DNA of 64,000 nucleotides. Origin: Beverwykella pulmonaria (lineage: Eukaryota > Ascomycota > Dothideomycetes > Pleosporales > Melanommataceae). The notes beneath the pieces are model-generated. The model searched no databases, was not told where the DNA came from, and was given only the letters and a program-made list of their open reading frames with translations. Positions 33,331 through 45,071 of the stretch are shown one piece after another. The translations under genes were made by a program, and so were the position numbers. Position 1 is the stretch's first letter, and every line of letters begins with the position of its first letter. The stretch is from positions 782,390 to 846,389 of the forward strand of contig BCHH01000002.1 of assembly GCA_001599595.1 (NCBI GenBank), in the 5' to 3' direction.

Positions 33331-33830
33331 GTGAGTTAAATTGATAAATCTCACGATTTGGCAGAGGTTGAAGTTTTGAAGTTCTCTCACCGCCCTCTAA
33401 GCGAGATGTTCCCATTGGCCGAACTAGCTACTGAAAAGCGGCAGAATTACCCACGGAATGCTTTTGCACGGTTGGTAGCTCTAAGCAGATATCAAGCTTC
33501 CGTCAGCTTGACACGTGATCAAATTCTAGAGAGTCAAGCCAGTGCGATCTATTATTATGTCTATTTACCGTCTGTTATCAGCCCTCTCTAGAGCTATGCA
33601 GACTATTGCCTTAGGAAAAAAACCTATATACAAGGAAAACCTTTCGTGTGCCTTATGTGCTGTTTGTACGCTCTTGAGCGTATATAGCTTCTTTTCCTTA
33701 ACTTTCGACCGCCCGTTCTGTCACACTTGCCCCCGTACAGGGGAAATCAAGAAAAAGGGATTGAATATAAGAGATAGTGAGGGTATGGGTAGGAGAGTAG
33801 GGGTGTAGCAAGTACGAGTTTCAGTTCAGT

Positions 33831-34350
33831 TCAGATAGTCGCTTCGCCGTCGTTGTTCCTTTGTTCCCACGATGATAGCCCGTCTGCCTGTTGGTATTCA
33901 TTGACTACTTCGTTTTCTAGCTCCTTTGCCACTGTAAATTGTCGTAAGACGTTCTGCTGTATAAACCACTTTGCTACTGCTCTTGCCTGGGGGGGATCGC
34001 CCAACACTACTGGTAAGCGTTTGCTGCGCAGGCGAGGCATCAGCGTCCCGCGGTTGTATCTTGGGCAGTGGAAGACTACGTGTTGTACTGTCTGTTTGTG
34101 CCATCCGCACGTGCATTCCTTTGTGACGCCAGGGACATGCCAGGTAGTTAGCCATTTATTTAGTCCAATTGCTTCTGTGCGCATGAGAAATAGTGCTGTT
34201 GACTGAGCCTTTGTGAGATTGTTGTATAGCTTGCTTGGACCCTTCGCCCATGCTTCGCTCCACGTTGTCTCCCTTCGGCTCGCCCCGTGCTTTCTCCACT
34301 GTTTTGCTCATTCTAGGTCTAGCCATGTTCTATCTAGTTGTTTTGCTTGA
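33831..34350 (-). pseudogene. C-terminal remnant of a Tad-like LINE reverse transcriptase ORF
   Basis: The minus strand encodes WRKHGASRRETTWSEAWAKG..LYNNLTKAQSTALFLMRTEAIGLNKWL, then KECTCGWHKQTVQHVVFHCPRY. This is the C-terminal zinc-binding tail (C.C..H....C) found downstream of RNase H in fungal non-LTR retrotransposons. It ends with a stop at 33831. The upstream frame has a TAG in the DLE*AKQW stretch. Only the 3' end of the element is recognisable. Confidence 0.75.
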
Positions 34351-35775
34351 TTGGTTCTAGAAACATATATGTATTGTTATCCTAAGAAGTATCTACATAG
34401 TAACGGGCAAGCATTGGCCTGCTTACACTAGACCCCCCTTACTACAGTTGCCTGTGAATGTCCTGATTTGCTCCTTAAGCCTGCCTCCTCTATGCTGTCC
34501 CTAGAGCTCTTGGCAGACTGACACGCGCATCTGTCCTTTTGGGCTATATAGACAGTGTTGTTAGTGAGGGTTTGATCCTCCTCCTATTGTATAGCCTGCC
34601 ACATGTAGGTGCCAAAATAGTCTCCTCCTGCGCCAAGATTTAACTGCCTACATGCAGGGCTGTATAAGTCCACTAAGGGTCCACCCCACGCGTGCGCAAT
34701 AATAGCACAGGGCAAGTACCTTAGAGCCATCCATCGTTGCCATTATATGCCACGCCCCACAGCTCCTTTTGGTCCTAGCAAGCTGCTTTGCGTTACCTAT
34801 AACCCTCTTGAGATAATAGGCTGTCTGTGTCTTGCAGAGGGGAGTCCTAGGGCAATTTGACGCCGCGCAACTGCCTGCCTCTCCGCCCTCTACTAACTAA
34901 GCTTGTGTTCCTCCCCCTTGTTAAGTCCCTCCTCTGTGTTTCCGTGACACTGTATTCCTAGGCTCGTGGCTGTAGACAGGGTTGTTAATGTGTATGGGGT
35001 TGTTTGTAGGGGGTTGTGGGCACCACGCTGTTTAAGACCCTCCTCTTGGCCACCTTCCTAGATACAATCCCTTGCTGTACTACCCTTCCACCCCATCTGC
35101 CCACAAATATAGCTTTAACAAATTTCTTCTAGAGGGTTGCCTAGAATTTAGGATTCTTCCTGCCCTTGTTACACTACGGCGTGTTCTCTTAGAGCGGCAC
35201 AAGCACAGAGGTGTCCTATCCCCCTACTAAACTAGGAATGCTATGTGAGGCGATTCCTTTAGGTAGAGCGTTAGGTGGTTTTTACCTAGTTCCTCTGTTC
35301 TTTTTGTTGTTCTGTTGGGTTGTCTTGGCAGAGCGAAAACTCTGTCTCTTCGGCGGCACTGGGGGTTTGGCCATCTACCCCCCCCTCCAGCGCCAGCGCA
35401 CGTCGTGCACCAGAAGAGAACGTGATTCTCATATTCAGCTCGTTCCGGGGAACAAAATGATATGGGAGGAACGCCCCATAGGACAGTATGGGTCGAATCA
35501 CGATTTTGGTGTTCGCCAGTGCGATCTAAAGATCTTCTTCAAGACAACTTCGAGGTCTCGTAATCAATTCACAGAACAAAAAATACATTGAGGGTGCAGA
35601 TTGACGTAACGCCGAAATACACGCAGTAAAGCGCAATTCACCAAGCCATATTCCATTCTCATATTCTACCAAAGATCAAGCAGTGATACTCGCGTCTCAA
35701 GAGACAGAACGCCCAACCGCACATTACCAACACCTGATCTGTCATATTGCCCGGAACCGACAGATATTTCAACAG
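34351..35775. other. Degenerate repeat DNA, no intact gene
   Basis: Minus-strand translation gives stop-riddled fragments that may be the decayed body of the adjacent LINE. I could not align them to specific domains. Plus-strand frames here have no recognisable domain. Confidence 0.4.
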
Positions 35776-36486
35776 CTAGCTTTCGCCCTTGCCATGTGAA
35801 AAGTAATGCATGTTATACTTATCCATAAAATGATCTTCTATTCCCTTCAGATGAGTTGCACGATTGCTATGGCCACCAGCACCTTCTAGTGTGTCATAGC
35901 CTACATAGCTTTCCCCCATTCCGTCACGGCTTTCTGAAGCTCTGGATGTTGCAAATTTAGCCTTGTTCACCTCAGAAGCGTTTGAGCTTTTCACTCACTT
36001 TAGGTACATTTTTCCAACCCGATAAGCATAGCTTGCTGCTGTGAGATGCCATTCCTTTGTTGCCAACGGCTGTCCAGCGTATATTCCCGGGTTTTCCGCT
36101 CGCATTTTCTTGGAGATACGGGGAGCAGTCTTGAGATAGTCCTTGTAAGCTTGCTCAGCAGCCTCAGCGGACGTATCGTCGTCTTTGTATTCGTTGTTGT
36201 GCTGCATGAATGGACTGTTGAGAGGCGGACCGCGAGGGTTTTTTCCGGGATCCATGGCGTCGCGGTAGGGATCCATGTATTGGGACCCAGCAGGCGGTGC
36301 ACTTCCCTGGCTCTGACCTCCGCCGAAGTAAGTCGTGGGATAACCACTCGTTAACCTTGCTTTCAGATCACTTGGAGGTGTCGTGGATGGCCAGGAGGAT
36401 GACTGTTGTACTTCTTCATGAGTGTAGTACCTATCGGCAACGGAAGGAGCTTGTTCACCGGAGGAGGTGCCAGTATGATATGATGC

Positions 36487-36775
36487 TGTAAGCCGAGGAC
36501 ACCATAATGTCACGTGGATATGCCACTGACTAATCAGTCCGTCACATATATATATCAGCTGTACATACATCACATACAATANNNNNNNNNNNNNNNNNNN
36601 NNNNNNNNNNNNNNNNNNNNNNNNNNNNNNNNNNNNNNNNNNNNNNNNNNNNNNNNNNNNNNNNNNNNNNNNNNNNNNNNNCTGACTAATCAGTCCGTCA
36701 CATATATATATCAGCTGTACATACATCACATACAATACACATCTTGACACCTCTTCCTCCGCCCTCCAGCTTACA
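36487..36775 (+). repeat. 5' LTR, containing an assembly gap
   Basis: The ends match the 3' LTR exactly. The 100-N gap (36582-36681) is flanked by the same roughly 54-bp stretch on both sides (from ctgactaatcagtccgtcac), so the true LTR is probably 133 bp and the duplication is an assembly artefact. It contains a TATATATAT promoter-like run. Confidence 0.9.
36582..36681. other. Assembly gap of 100 N
   Basis: A run of exactly 100 undetermined bases inside the 5' LTR, which indicates a scaffold join. Confidence 0.99.
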
Positions 36776-36788
36776 GTTATGAGCCCGG
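36776..36788 (+). promoter_or_regulatory. Primer binding site (initiator tRNA-Met half)
   Basis: Directly after the 5' LTR the sequence gttatgagcccgg is complementary to the anticodon stem-loop of initiator tRNA-Met (GGGCUCAUAAC). Drosophila copia also primes from a 5' half of this tRNA cut in the anticodon arm. Confidence 0.75.
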
Positions 36789-36872
36789 TTCGCGCCTAAC
36801 CGCACTATCAAATATCGTTTGACTATCACCGTTGTTTATTATTTGATCCTACCTATCAACCTCGTCGTCAAT

Positions 36873-38072
36873 ATGTCTTCCACCGAACCCATTCTTCGAG
36901 GAAAACCCNACTGGGAGCACTGGATCTTTGTGGTCAAGCGAGTCGCTCAATCAGGAGGCGTATGGGAGTATCTCAATCCCGAACAACCTTATCGTCCTCT
37001 CAACAAACCTGAGAAACCTCCTCGTCCAACGGCCGTTCCTAATGCTGCTGGAACTGCTTTCACCCAACCTACGCAGGGAGAGCTCACGCTATACAGTCAG
37101 GATATGAGCGCATATTACAAAGATATCAAAGAGTATCAGNGATTGAATGATAAGTTAGGACAAGTTGGATCCCACATTGCTAAAACAATTCATCAGGATC
37201 TCATCTATCATATCCAAGACAAAGACGCTGTATANGATNAGCTCAAGGCACTGCAAAAGCACTACTCACCTACGAGCCAGGATCAAAAATATCAAGTTCA
37301 ACAAGCATACGAATCAGCCAAGATCCTAGATGCCCGCCGAACGAATTTCAAAGACTGGTGCGACGCCTTTCTCGCTGCCTACAATCGCGCAAAACTACTC
37401 AAGCTACCACAAGCACACGGCTTTCAACCTCACCACGATCTACTGCGAGCGATCAATCAGGTTAATCTAGGTTATGCCGCCAGTATCTCGCGCGAAATCT
37501 TCACCGCTAAGAAAGCCTGGGATACAAACCCCAACGATCTGATACCAGAATCTGTTCAGTTATCAGCCGTTGTCGCCAAATACCTCCAATACCACCGCAC
37601 TACATACTCAAAGAAGACCAATATCCATGGGGGAGCATTTGGAGTGAAGCTGAACGGTGAAGAATCTCCATACAACAAAAGAGCTAGGAACAGTGGTAAT
37701 CCAGAAAAGCTATGCCTGTGTGGTGATAAACACTGCTGGGGCCAATGTCCCTACATCATCACATCGCTAAGACCAAGAGGATTTGTCAAAGACCCTAAAA
37801 AAGCCAAGAAAGTTGCTGATTACGAAGCCACAGACAAGAAAGGTATACTAAACAAGGTCCGCGACAGGCAGCAGCGTCACAAGAAGCGTTTCAGCAAGCG
37901 GAATAGCAAGGGTAATGGCAAGAGGGATGAATCTGATTTAATAGAGATTGACGCTGGAGACGAAACTGAAACCGCTCAGCCACTGCCAACACCACATGCA
38001 TTTGCGGTATTTTCATCAGCATTCAGTCCTCAAACGCATCAGTCGCAGCAGTATCCACTCCTCCACTCATAG
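36873..38072 (+). CDS. gag: Copia Gag polyprotein
   Basis: About 399 aa from MSSTEPILRGKP. The capsid-like part includes WIFVVKRVAQSGGVWEYLNP, an LNDKLGQVGSHIAKTIHQDL helix and the UBN2/gag segment LKALQKHYSPTSQDQKYQVQQAYESAKIL. A short zinc knuckle follows, CLCGDKHCWGQCPY (C.C...H....C), then a Lys/Arg-rich nucleic-acid-binding stretch (RQQRHKKRFSKRNSKGNGKR). It is open from start to a TAG at 38070-38072; fungal Copia elements often carry gag-pol as one frame, so that stop may be a mutation. Four positions are N. Confidence 0.88.
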   Translation: MSSTEPILRGKPXWEHWIFVVKRVAQSGGVWEYLNPEQPYRPLNKPEKPPRPTAVPNAAGTAFTQPTQGELTLYSQDMSAYYKDIKEYQXLNDKLGQVGSHIAKTIHQDLIYHIQDKDAVXDXLKALQKHYSPTSQDQKYQVQQAYESAKILDARRTNFKDWCDAFLAAYNRAKLLKLPQAHGFQPHHDLLRAINQVNLGYAASISREIFTAKKAWDTNPNDLIPESVQLSAVVAKYLQYHRTTYSKKTNIHGGAFGVKLNGEESPYNKRARNSGNPEKLCLCGDKHCWGQCPYIITSLRPRGFVKDPKKAKKVADYEATDKKGILNKVRDRQQRHKKRFSKRNSKGNGKRDESDLIEIDAGDETETAQPLPTPHAFAVFSSAFSPQTHQSQQYPLLHS

Positions 38073-41000
38073 ACCCTAGATCTAGCCACTGATATCTACA
38101 TTTGCAACAACCCAGCCAAATTCTAATGGGTGGCACCAGCAGCTGACAACGATATCATCCTTGCCGGAAATGCCGAGATATCTATTCAAGCATGGGGAGA
38201 AGTGACAATACCCCTATCAACGCCGAGAGGCATCAAATCAACAACGCTCAAGCGGGTAGCGCTGATTCCGTCCTTCTTCACCAACCTTGTCTCACTATCA
38301 CGCCTTGCTTCATCGAATGTCCACTTCGACTCTGGCCGCAACGTCCTGTATCAGTGAACAGGATCAACCCAGGAAGACATCGCACATCTTACCTGATGCG
38401 GTGGTCACTGGCTTGTCGTGCACTGTACTAAGGCCATAGCACCTCATCCTCATCAACCACCCCAGCCATTTGCATATGCAACTGCTAATCGTTGACCACA
38501 GTACTCCGCGCAGCCGCTTTGACCTCGGGCACTCACCAAGCCTCGGCTGCATGTCTTGATGGCACACGCAGGCAGTGAAGCGATTGACCAGCTAGCTAAT
38601 AACGTTATTGGTATTGACCCACCTAAGGGATCTGCTCCTCGTACCATCAACTGTGAAGAATGTTTGCAAAATAAGGCCCACAAAATTATATCTTGACGCA
38701 TCGGACATGAGAGGGGTGCATCACGTCCATTTGAAACAGTCGCTATTGACATCATCAAGCTTGATGCCCCAGGTTACAATGGTCATCAATATGTGTTCCA
38801 TGGATTCGACCTATTCACGAAGTTCAATTTTGTATATACGATGCCCCGACGCGATAAGGAAGCACTGCTTGATATCCTCATACGATTGGATCGAACTATC
38901 AAACGCGAGTTCAACACCACTGTCACATTCATAATCGCGGATGACGAGAGAGGATATGGCCTTAATGACGACTCAGTTCGTGCATATTGCGCAGCACACG
39001 GTATCAACTTTCAGATCAGAGCGCCTCATACTGAGGAGCAAAACGGTTCCGCAGAACGCTCAGGAAAGAACCTGATTGAACGATCGCGATCCATGAAAGG
39101 CACATTAAACCTACCACCAGCACTTGGCCCTGAAATCTATGCAACAGCAGCATATATACTCAATCGGACGCCGACAAAAGCATTAGGCTGGAAGACTCTA
39201 TTTGAGGTGGCATATAACAAGAAGCCTTCAATTGCTCACCTTTGTGTATATGGCTGTCGCGCATATGCACTTCGTACACAGATACCCAGAGGCGACAAAT
39301 TGACACCACGTGCTTTGATNGGATATCTTGTNGGTTATGACTCTTNAAACATATACTGAGTATGGCTGCCGAAGGCCAGGAGCAGAGCACATCAAGGAAA
39401 GGTTATCNGAACGCGAGATGTTACTTTCAAGGAGGATCTATTCTATGATCACCGCGACGATTCTGATATACTACTGCAAGGGCAAGAACTGGAGGATATC
39501 TCACAAACACTTCACATGCCACCACTTNGGAATCCNGACGAATCGTCNGAATCAGAATCAGAACANGAGCCTGATCAACCATCTGATCAACCTTCCTATC
39601 ACTATCAATTNGATCACCTTATTGATCAGAATCGAATCAATCAGTCGAGTCAAAACAAATCACATGATCAGCCATCTCATCTACCGACTCCTGATAGCTT
39701 GATATCACCGTCATTGAATACCTCTCCTGATGACCATTCGCACATGCTGACATCAACCACACAGTCATCAACCACACGGTCATCAACCGTTCAGTCGACT
39801 ACCTCTGAAACAAGCGACGCCCGTCAACTACATGAAGAAATGGCCGCTGCTTCTACTTCCACCAGAAAGCGCAAACGACGAGACTCAAATGCAGCACGAA
39901 ATCGCGAACTCATTAATAGCAACCTGCGAGAATCTTATATCCTTCCTCAAGGATCCACCAGAACCAGGAAACCGTCGCAAAGGAATAGCAGCTTTTATAT
40001 CACCAAGTACTGGTCAACCTTCGTCGCCGCCCTATCAAAAGGACCTAAAACACGATTTTATCAAAGTCAGCTACCACCAGAGCCAATATCCTACAAGGAG
40101 GTGATGAAGCTCCCTTATCCACACAACCAAGGATTCCTAGCAGCCGCTTGACGCGAGATTAGCACAATCTGGCGCAAAGGGACATACATGAAGATAGCCT
40201 GGAAAGACTTCAACGCCAATAATCACGAAGTTCTCCCGATGATGTGGAGATTCACACACAAGCTTGACAGTGAAGGATATCTCACTAATTACAAAGCCAG
40301 GATCTGTGTGCGTGGCGACCTCTAGACTACCGCTGAAGACACATATACGGCCACATTAGCCATTCAAACCTTCCGAGCCGTGATGGCTATCGCAGCTCAC
40401 TTCAATTTGGAGATGAGGCACTACGACGCTGTCAACGCATTTACCAACGCTTGATTAGAAACACCTGTCTACTGCTACTCACCAGACGGCTTCTCTGACC
40501 CTGACTACCTATGGGAGCTGCACCGCGCACTATATGGCCTCAAGATATCACCACTGCTATAGTACAAGGACCTCACCAAGTCGCTCAAGGAGCTAGGACT
40601 CAAAGAAGTCAAAGAAGCTCCGTGCCTGTGGATGAACGACAAGCTACTGGTATTTTTCTATGTGGATGATATCGTCGTCCTCGTCAAACCAGGACACACA
40701 CTTGTAATTGAACAGTTTGAACAAAAGCTCCTGCAGCGATATGAGATCAGATGCCTAGGAGAACTGACTACCTTCTGTGGAATTCAAATTCAACGCGACC
40801 AACAAGCTGGAAAGATATGGCTATCACAAGCTGCTTATATTGACAAACTAGTGCTCAAATTCCCGCCACCAAAGCCCATCCATCAAGCTTCAACACCGCT
40901 ACCGCTCGAGGAACTACTTCCGTCACCAAAACAGACAGGAAATGAAGCTAATATTACTCACTACGGTCAGCTAGTTGGATCAATCGGACACACTGCGGAA

Positions 41001-41669
41001 GTTACTCGGCCTGATATTGCAAAAGCATATTCCAAGCTTGCCGAATTCTTGATCAATCCGTCGCAACAACATATTGACGCTGCCTACCACGTGATCGCAT
41101 ACCTTGGTCAGACACGTGATTGATCGCTCTGCTATAACGCATCAGTATCAACCGACTCAGCCTATATCGCCGACCGCGAAGAACCCGACTTCTTTGGAGC
41201 CTCAGACGCATTATATGCTGATGACAAAGCCACGCGCAAAAGCTCACAAGGTTATATCTTCTTCCTATTTGGCGGTCCTATCGACTGGAAAGCGACGCTG
41301 CAGCGCTGTGTCACCAAATCAACCACCGAATCCGAATTGATCGCTGCATCGTCAGCCGGTACTGAGTTGATATGGTGGTGGAGACTATTCAAATCCATCA
41401 GATTCGAGCTCGACAATGAGCAACTACTATACTGCGACAATCAACAGACAATTCGATTGCTGAAAGAAGCTTCTCCACGTCTCAAAACCAAACTTCGACA
41501 CGTCGATATCCACCATCACTGGCTTCGTCAAGAGGTTCAAAACAATCAAATCAATCTCGCATATATCCAGACCAATAGTCAACCAGCTGACGGTCTTACA
41601 AAGCTGTTGCCGAGACAAAGGCATGAACACTGGGTATCCCTTTTGCATTTCGAGGATTTCCCATCATAA
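38073..41669 (+). pseudogene. pol: Copia Pol, interrupted by stops
   Basis: In order: a protease-adjacent part (NDIILAGNAEISIQAWGEV, 38140 on); GAG-pre-integrase (HAGSEAIDQLANNVIG); integrase core (VAIDIIKLDAP, 38740; IADDERGYGLNDDSVRAYCAAHGI; HTEEQNGSAERSGKNLIERSRSM); reverse transcriptase (YDAVNAFTNA, LHRALYGLK, VFFYVDDIVVLVKPG at about 40650); and RNase H (ADDKATRKSSQGYIFF, KSTTESELIAASSAGTE, ending 41669). In-frame stops occur at several Gln, Trp or Arg positions between 38070 and 41125, and there is a frame change near 39350. As written Pol cannot be made. Confidence 0.9.
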
Positions 41670-41918
41670 CTGTCCTGTGTATTTTCATTTATTTTGCATT
41701 TACTTACTGTACATTGCTGTCAAATTCTTGTAAACGGCTATTTCAAACCTCCAACCTCCATACAGAACACACGAAGCACAAACAAGATCGCCCCATCTGG
41801 AACTGCACCAGCAGTGGTTGACAAGCCTGTACTACAGCAGGACAGACCCACAAATATGCAGCTCTGCCTGAGAAAGGTAGAGGATGGTCTTCGATCGCTC
41901 CAGCTTTAAAGTTCAAAA

Positions 41919-41930
41919 ATGAGGGGGGTG
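41919..41930 (+). promoter_or_regulatory. Polypurine tract
   Basis: The purine-rich run atgaggggggtg lies immediately before the 3' LTR, where plus-strand DNA synthesis is primed. Confidence 0.75.
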
Positions 41931-42063
41931 TGTAAGCCGAGGACACCATAATGTCACGTGGATATGCCACTGACTAATCAGTCCGTCACATATATATATC
42001 AGCTGTACATACATCACATACAATACACATCTTGACACCTCTTCCTCCGCCCTCCAGCTTACA
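41931..42063 (+). repeat. 3' LTR (133 bp)
   Basis: It begins TGTAAGCCGAGG and ends CCAGCTTACA. It is identical to the non-duplicated sequence of the 5' LTR. Target duplication GATGC follows. Confidence 0.95.
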
Positions 42064-42428
42064 GATGCCCAGACCGGTTGCCCATTGACAACATAGTAAC
42101 ATTCTCCGTCGGAAGTGAAATGGGGCCCGCTGTTGGACATCGTGGAGGCTGGATATGATTGAGATTTGTAAGGCACGTGGTTCGGGACCAAAGAGTGTGT
42201 GTAGAACGAGATTGTTTCGCTGATCAATCACCAAATCTACAGATGCTACTTTTATGAGGGTGCGAAGTTGTGTGCGTGCTAGTCCTGATCAGGAATAGTA
42301 CCGCGCTTCCAACGCCAGGACTACACGCTGTCACGTGCACCACCATTTCCCCTTCCTCCCAGCGAACAAAGGAATCTCTTTGTCACGGTAACCTCCGCGA
42401 CACCAATCCTGAACGACGGTCCCGACGA

Positions 42429-42452
42429 GTACTGTACTCTGCAGCACAGTAC
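42429..42452. repeat. Inverted repeat GTACTGT/ACAGTAC
   Basis: Arms GTACTGT (42429-42435) and ACAGTAC (42446-42452) enclose a 10-nt loop. The 14-mer ccattgcgcacatc follows at 42491-42504 and is shared with the palindrome region at 30967-30980. Confidence 0.7.
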
Positions 42453-42533
42453 TTCACACACCCGACATTGCGCGCAATACCGACTAATGCCCATTGCGCA
42501 CATCACCTTAAAGACGCGTCCAAGGTAAGTTCG

Positions 42534-44385
42534 TTAGCTTTCTAGCATACTAGCGTTGACTTCTTGAACTGGTCCGGTAAACTCCCGCCGCCCTTTAAAG
42601 ATATAATAGACAACACTGAATAGCACCGTCGCCCCAAAAACCAATATACTAAAGTTCATCGTTTTCGGAGTTGTCGGAGTGCTCGGTGGCCAGAACGACC
42701 AGAACCAGATGAACAGAAGGTACACACATGCAAACGCATTGTTAATCGTCCCAAGGGGCTCGGAAATCTTCCAGGGACCCCAAGAGAGATTGCTTGGCCC
42801 ACCAATAAGTGTGGGCGATGTCGAAAATGGCTTCATTTCCCCTCGGAGTCGGCGCCAAAGAAGCAGCCCCGCGACGACGAGATAAGATGCGTACAGACCT
42901 GCGACCGAAAGCGAAATGATGTTATTAAAAGCGACAGAAGATCCAAGGGGAACTAGGGCTAACAACATCGAGATTAGGAGGGTAACGAGAACTGTGTATA
43001 TTGGAAGAGACGTTCGTTTTGTGAGCTTCCATAGTCGTCAGTCAACATACTTTTAAGGGGGAGGAGAACTCATGTCGAGATCCAACAACTCACTTTAACC
43101 AAAAATTTATGAAATGGAACCCCACGATCGCGAGCGAACGACCAGAGCATTCTCGATGATGCGGCGTAAACTCCAACTATACTTGCAATACCCATGACAA
43201 GGATGACCGAGGCCATTATTGCTGCTCCAGCACGAGAGTTTACGGCTTGGTAGAAGATCTCAATAAACGGGTAGAACACGGTCTCGGTTGCCTCCAGTGC
43301 CGCTTCAAGGTCTCCCATGCAGAAGATCAGGGCGACTACCATAGCCCAAGCCAGGATCCCATTGATGATAACGCTGTATACAAGTGCTTTAGGCACGACA
43401 GTGGCCGCTGAAATGATCTCTTCAGACATCTGTGCTGTGTTACTTCCGAGACGCGCAGCTCAGGTGTATTAGAGAACTTACATGCACTGCACTGTCGGCA
43501 CCCATGAGGCAGAATACTGAGGAAGGCATCCCAACTAAGAAGGATAAGCCTTGGCTTGACCAACCTCCTGTGTTAGCGAAGACCGTGAATACATCCTTTG
43601 CACTAGCGTGGGGTCCCAGGTACACCATCGGAATTAGCACACAAAAAAATCCGACCAGGTGCAGGATCAGAACGGCTCCTTCGAAGCGAGCAAGGAAGCG
43701 GCTAGTGGTGGAGTTAATTAGGACCGCAAATCCCGCAAGAGCCCAGAATAAAAGAACGGTGTGCCACGCCTTAGGTACATATTCCGAACGTGTGAGGACA
43801 GTGATTCCCTGAATGAGGACGGCAAGCAAGTATCCTGAAGATGCTGCGACAGCCTGCCACCCAAATACCGTAACCCACCCTTAATATGTCAGCTGGCCCG
43901 TCTAAACGTGACTTGGTGGCCTCTTACCGGTAGTGTACGAGAGAAAATTTCTGCACGAAGTCGGGGCCATGATTGCAACCCAATGGTCTAACAAGGTCAA
44001 CTTGACAATTGGAGACTAGAACTGGGAAGAAGACCAACGTACATTGGCCTCCAGCAACTGGTGCCATGCTTGCGAGCTCCCCAATAGTTGCAAAAGTTGA
44101 CAAGGTCCCAATAAAGACGATCAAGAATCCCCAGACCACGCCAGCGGGACCGCCATTGAGAAGCGCCCCGATAGACGTAGCAAGAATTCCCTCCCATGTA
44201 ATCAAGACGGAGCAAGAAAAGCCCACCAAAGACATGAAGCCAAAGCTCCTTTTGAGGAGCGGCTTCTTACCCAGACGCATCAGTTGCTGATCGTCAGAGT
44301 GGGCAGAAGTTTGACTTTTGACATGTCTATTGACCTGTTGAGCCTGAAGCTCAATATCTTGGAGAGAAGGCTTCATAGTTTCCAT
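42534..44385 (-). CDS. Amino acid/choline/GABA-type permease (APC family)
   Basis: Five exons: 44385-44043, 43987-43928, 43879-43482, 43429-43094 and 43025-42534, encoding 542 aa; the introns are 48-68 nt. The hydrophilic N-terminus ends at KKPLLKRSFGFMSLVGFSCSVLITWEG, the entry signature of fungal GABA/choline permeases (Uga4/Hnm1 group). Twelve or so helices follow, with APVAGGQYHWVAIMAP across introns 1-2 and GADSAVHMSEEI across intron 3, a highly conserved permease motif. The C-terminal helices end in KGRREFTGPVQEV. Splicing is essential to recover the motifs. It is divergent from the first rhodopsin-like gene. Substrate unknown. Confidence 0.92.
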
Positions 44386-45071
44386 CTGTAACGAGCGAAT
44401 AAAAAGGAGATGAGCATGGACTCAGAGGCTGGAAAGAGTTGGAGGGCTCTCAAGAAGTACCAGCGGAAACAGGTCAAGAAGCAAGAGGAAAGCGACTAGC
44501 GGTAGAGTGGCCATGCGGTGAGGCATGCACATAGAAATAAATGAATTCAAGTGAGCTTCCTCTTCTACTCATTAATGCGGGTTCGACCGAAAATGCGCCA
44601 ACATGGTTAGGAGGAGGAGCACGTTCCCCCTAGAAATGAACGGGGCGCTCATTTCCGCGGGGCAAACTTAGGCCTCCCGTTGCTTCGTTTCCTCGCTAGG
44701 TCCCTTCACGAATAAGAAACGTTGGGAGCGGCCTGATAAGCTTGCCGCACACGGTTGTGCAATACCACCCTTACCTTGTTGGAGTCGATCGACAATCAAA
44801 CCTCCGCAGCGCCGTTACACAGAAGAGGAGTATATGGAACCGTAACATACAATCTGCACGACTGCGGCCGAGGTCCGAGGAATCATTTTATCTGGAGGTG
44901 CTACCTGCATCTACCTCCTGTCAGTGCCTTGTACAACCTCCCGATGCATGTTGCGAAGCTTTCAAGGACTTTGGGATCCCCAAAGCTTGGGAAGACGAAC
45001 AGTAGAGTTGGTCTTCTAACACTCCGTCTTGAAGGAAGCTCCTTACTACCTTCACATTAATCCTTAGAAAC

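Larger units (their letters stand above)
36487..42063 (+). mobile_element. Complete Ty1/Copia LTR retrotransposon
   Basis: The LTRs have TGTAAGC..GCTTACA ends, and a GATGC target-site duplication lies at 36482-36486 and 42064-42068. Internal order is primer site, gag, protease, integrase, reverse transcriptase, RNase H, polypurine tract. This Pol order (integrase before RT) defines Copia. The length is 5577 bp including a 100-N gap and a duplicated piece in the 5' LTR. Coding sequence has several stops after gag and more than ten isolated N bases. It is inserted in the opposite orientation to the host gene. Confidence 0.96.
35776..42140 (-). pseudogene. Host gene split by the Copia insertion
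   Basis: The start is at 42140 (MSNSGPHFTSDGECYYVVNG), and the frame runs to 42064, where the Copia element begins. On the other side the same frame resumes at 36481 and runs to 35999. A 57-nt intron (35998-35942, GTGAGT..ATCCAG) leads to a last exon 35941-35776. Counting one copy of the 5-bp target duplication, the coding parts sum to 726 nt (241 aa) with the frame kept across the insertion. The N-terminal part is Tyr/Pro/Ser-rich. The C-terminal part is charged, with a helical stretch (AEQAYKDYLKTAPRISKKMR) and ends in HYFSHGKGES. Family unknown. Without the element it would be an ordinary two-exon gene. Confidence 0.75.

Noticed and set aside
36514..36750. Two long frames spanning the N run (251 aa minus, 77 aa plus)
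   Set aside because: The frames exist only because N codons are read as X. The minus one is the host-gene exon fused artificially to LTR sequence across the gap.
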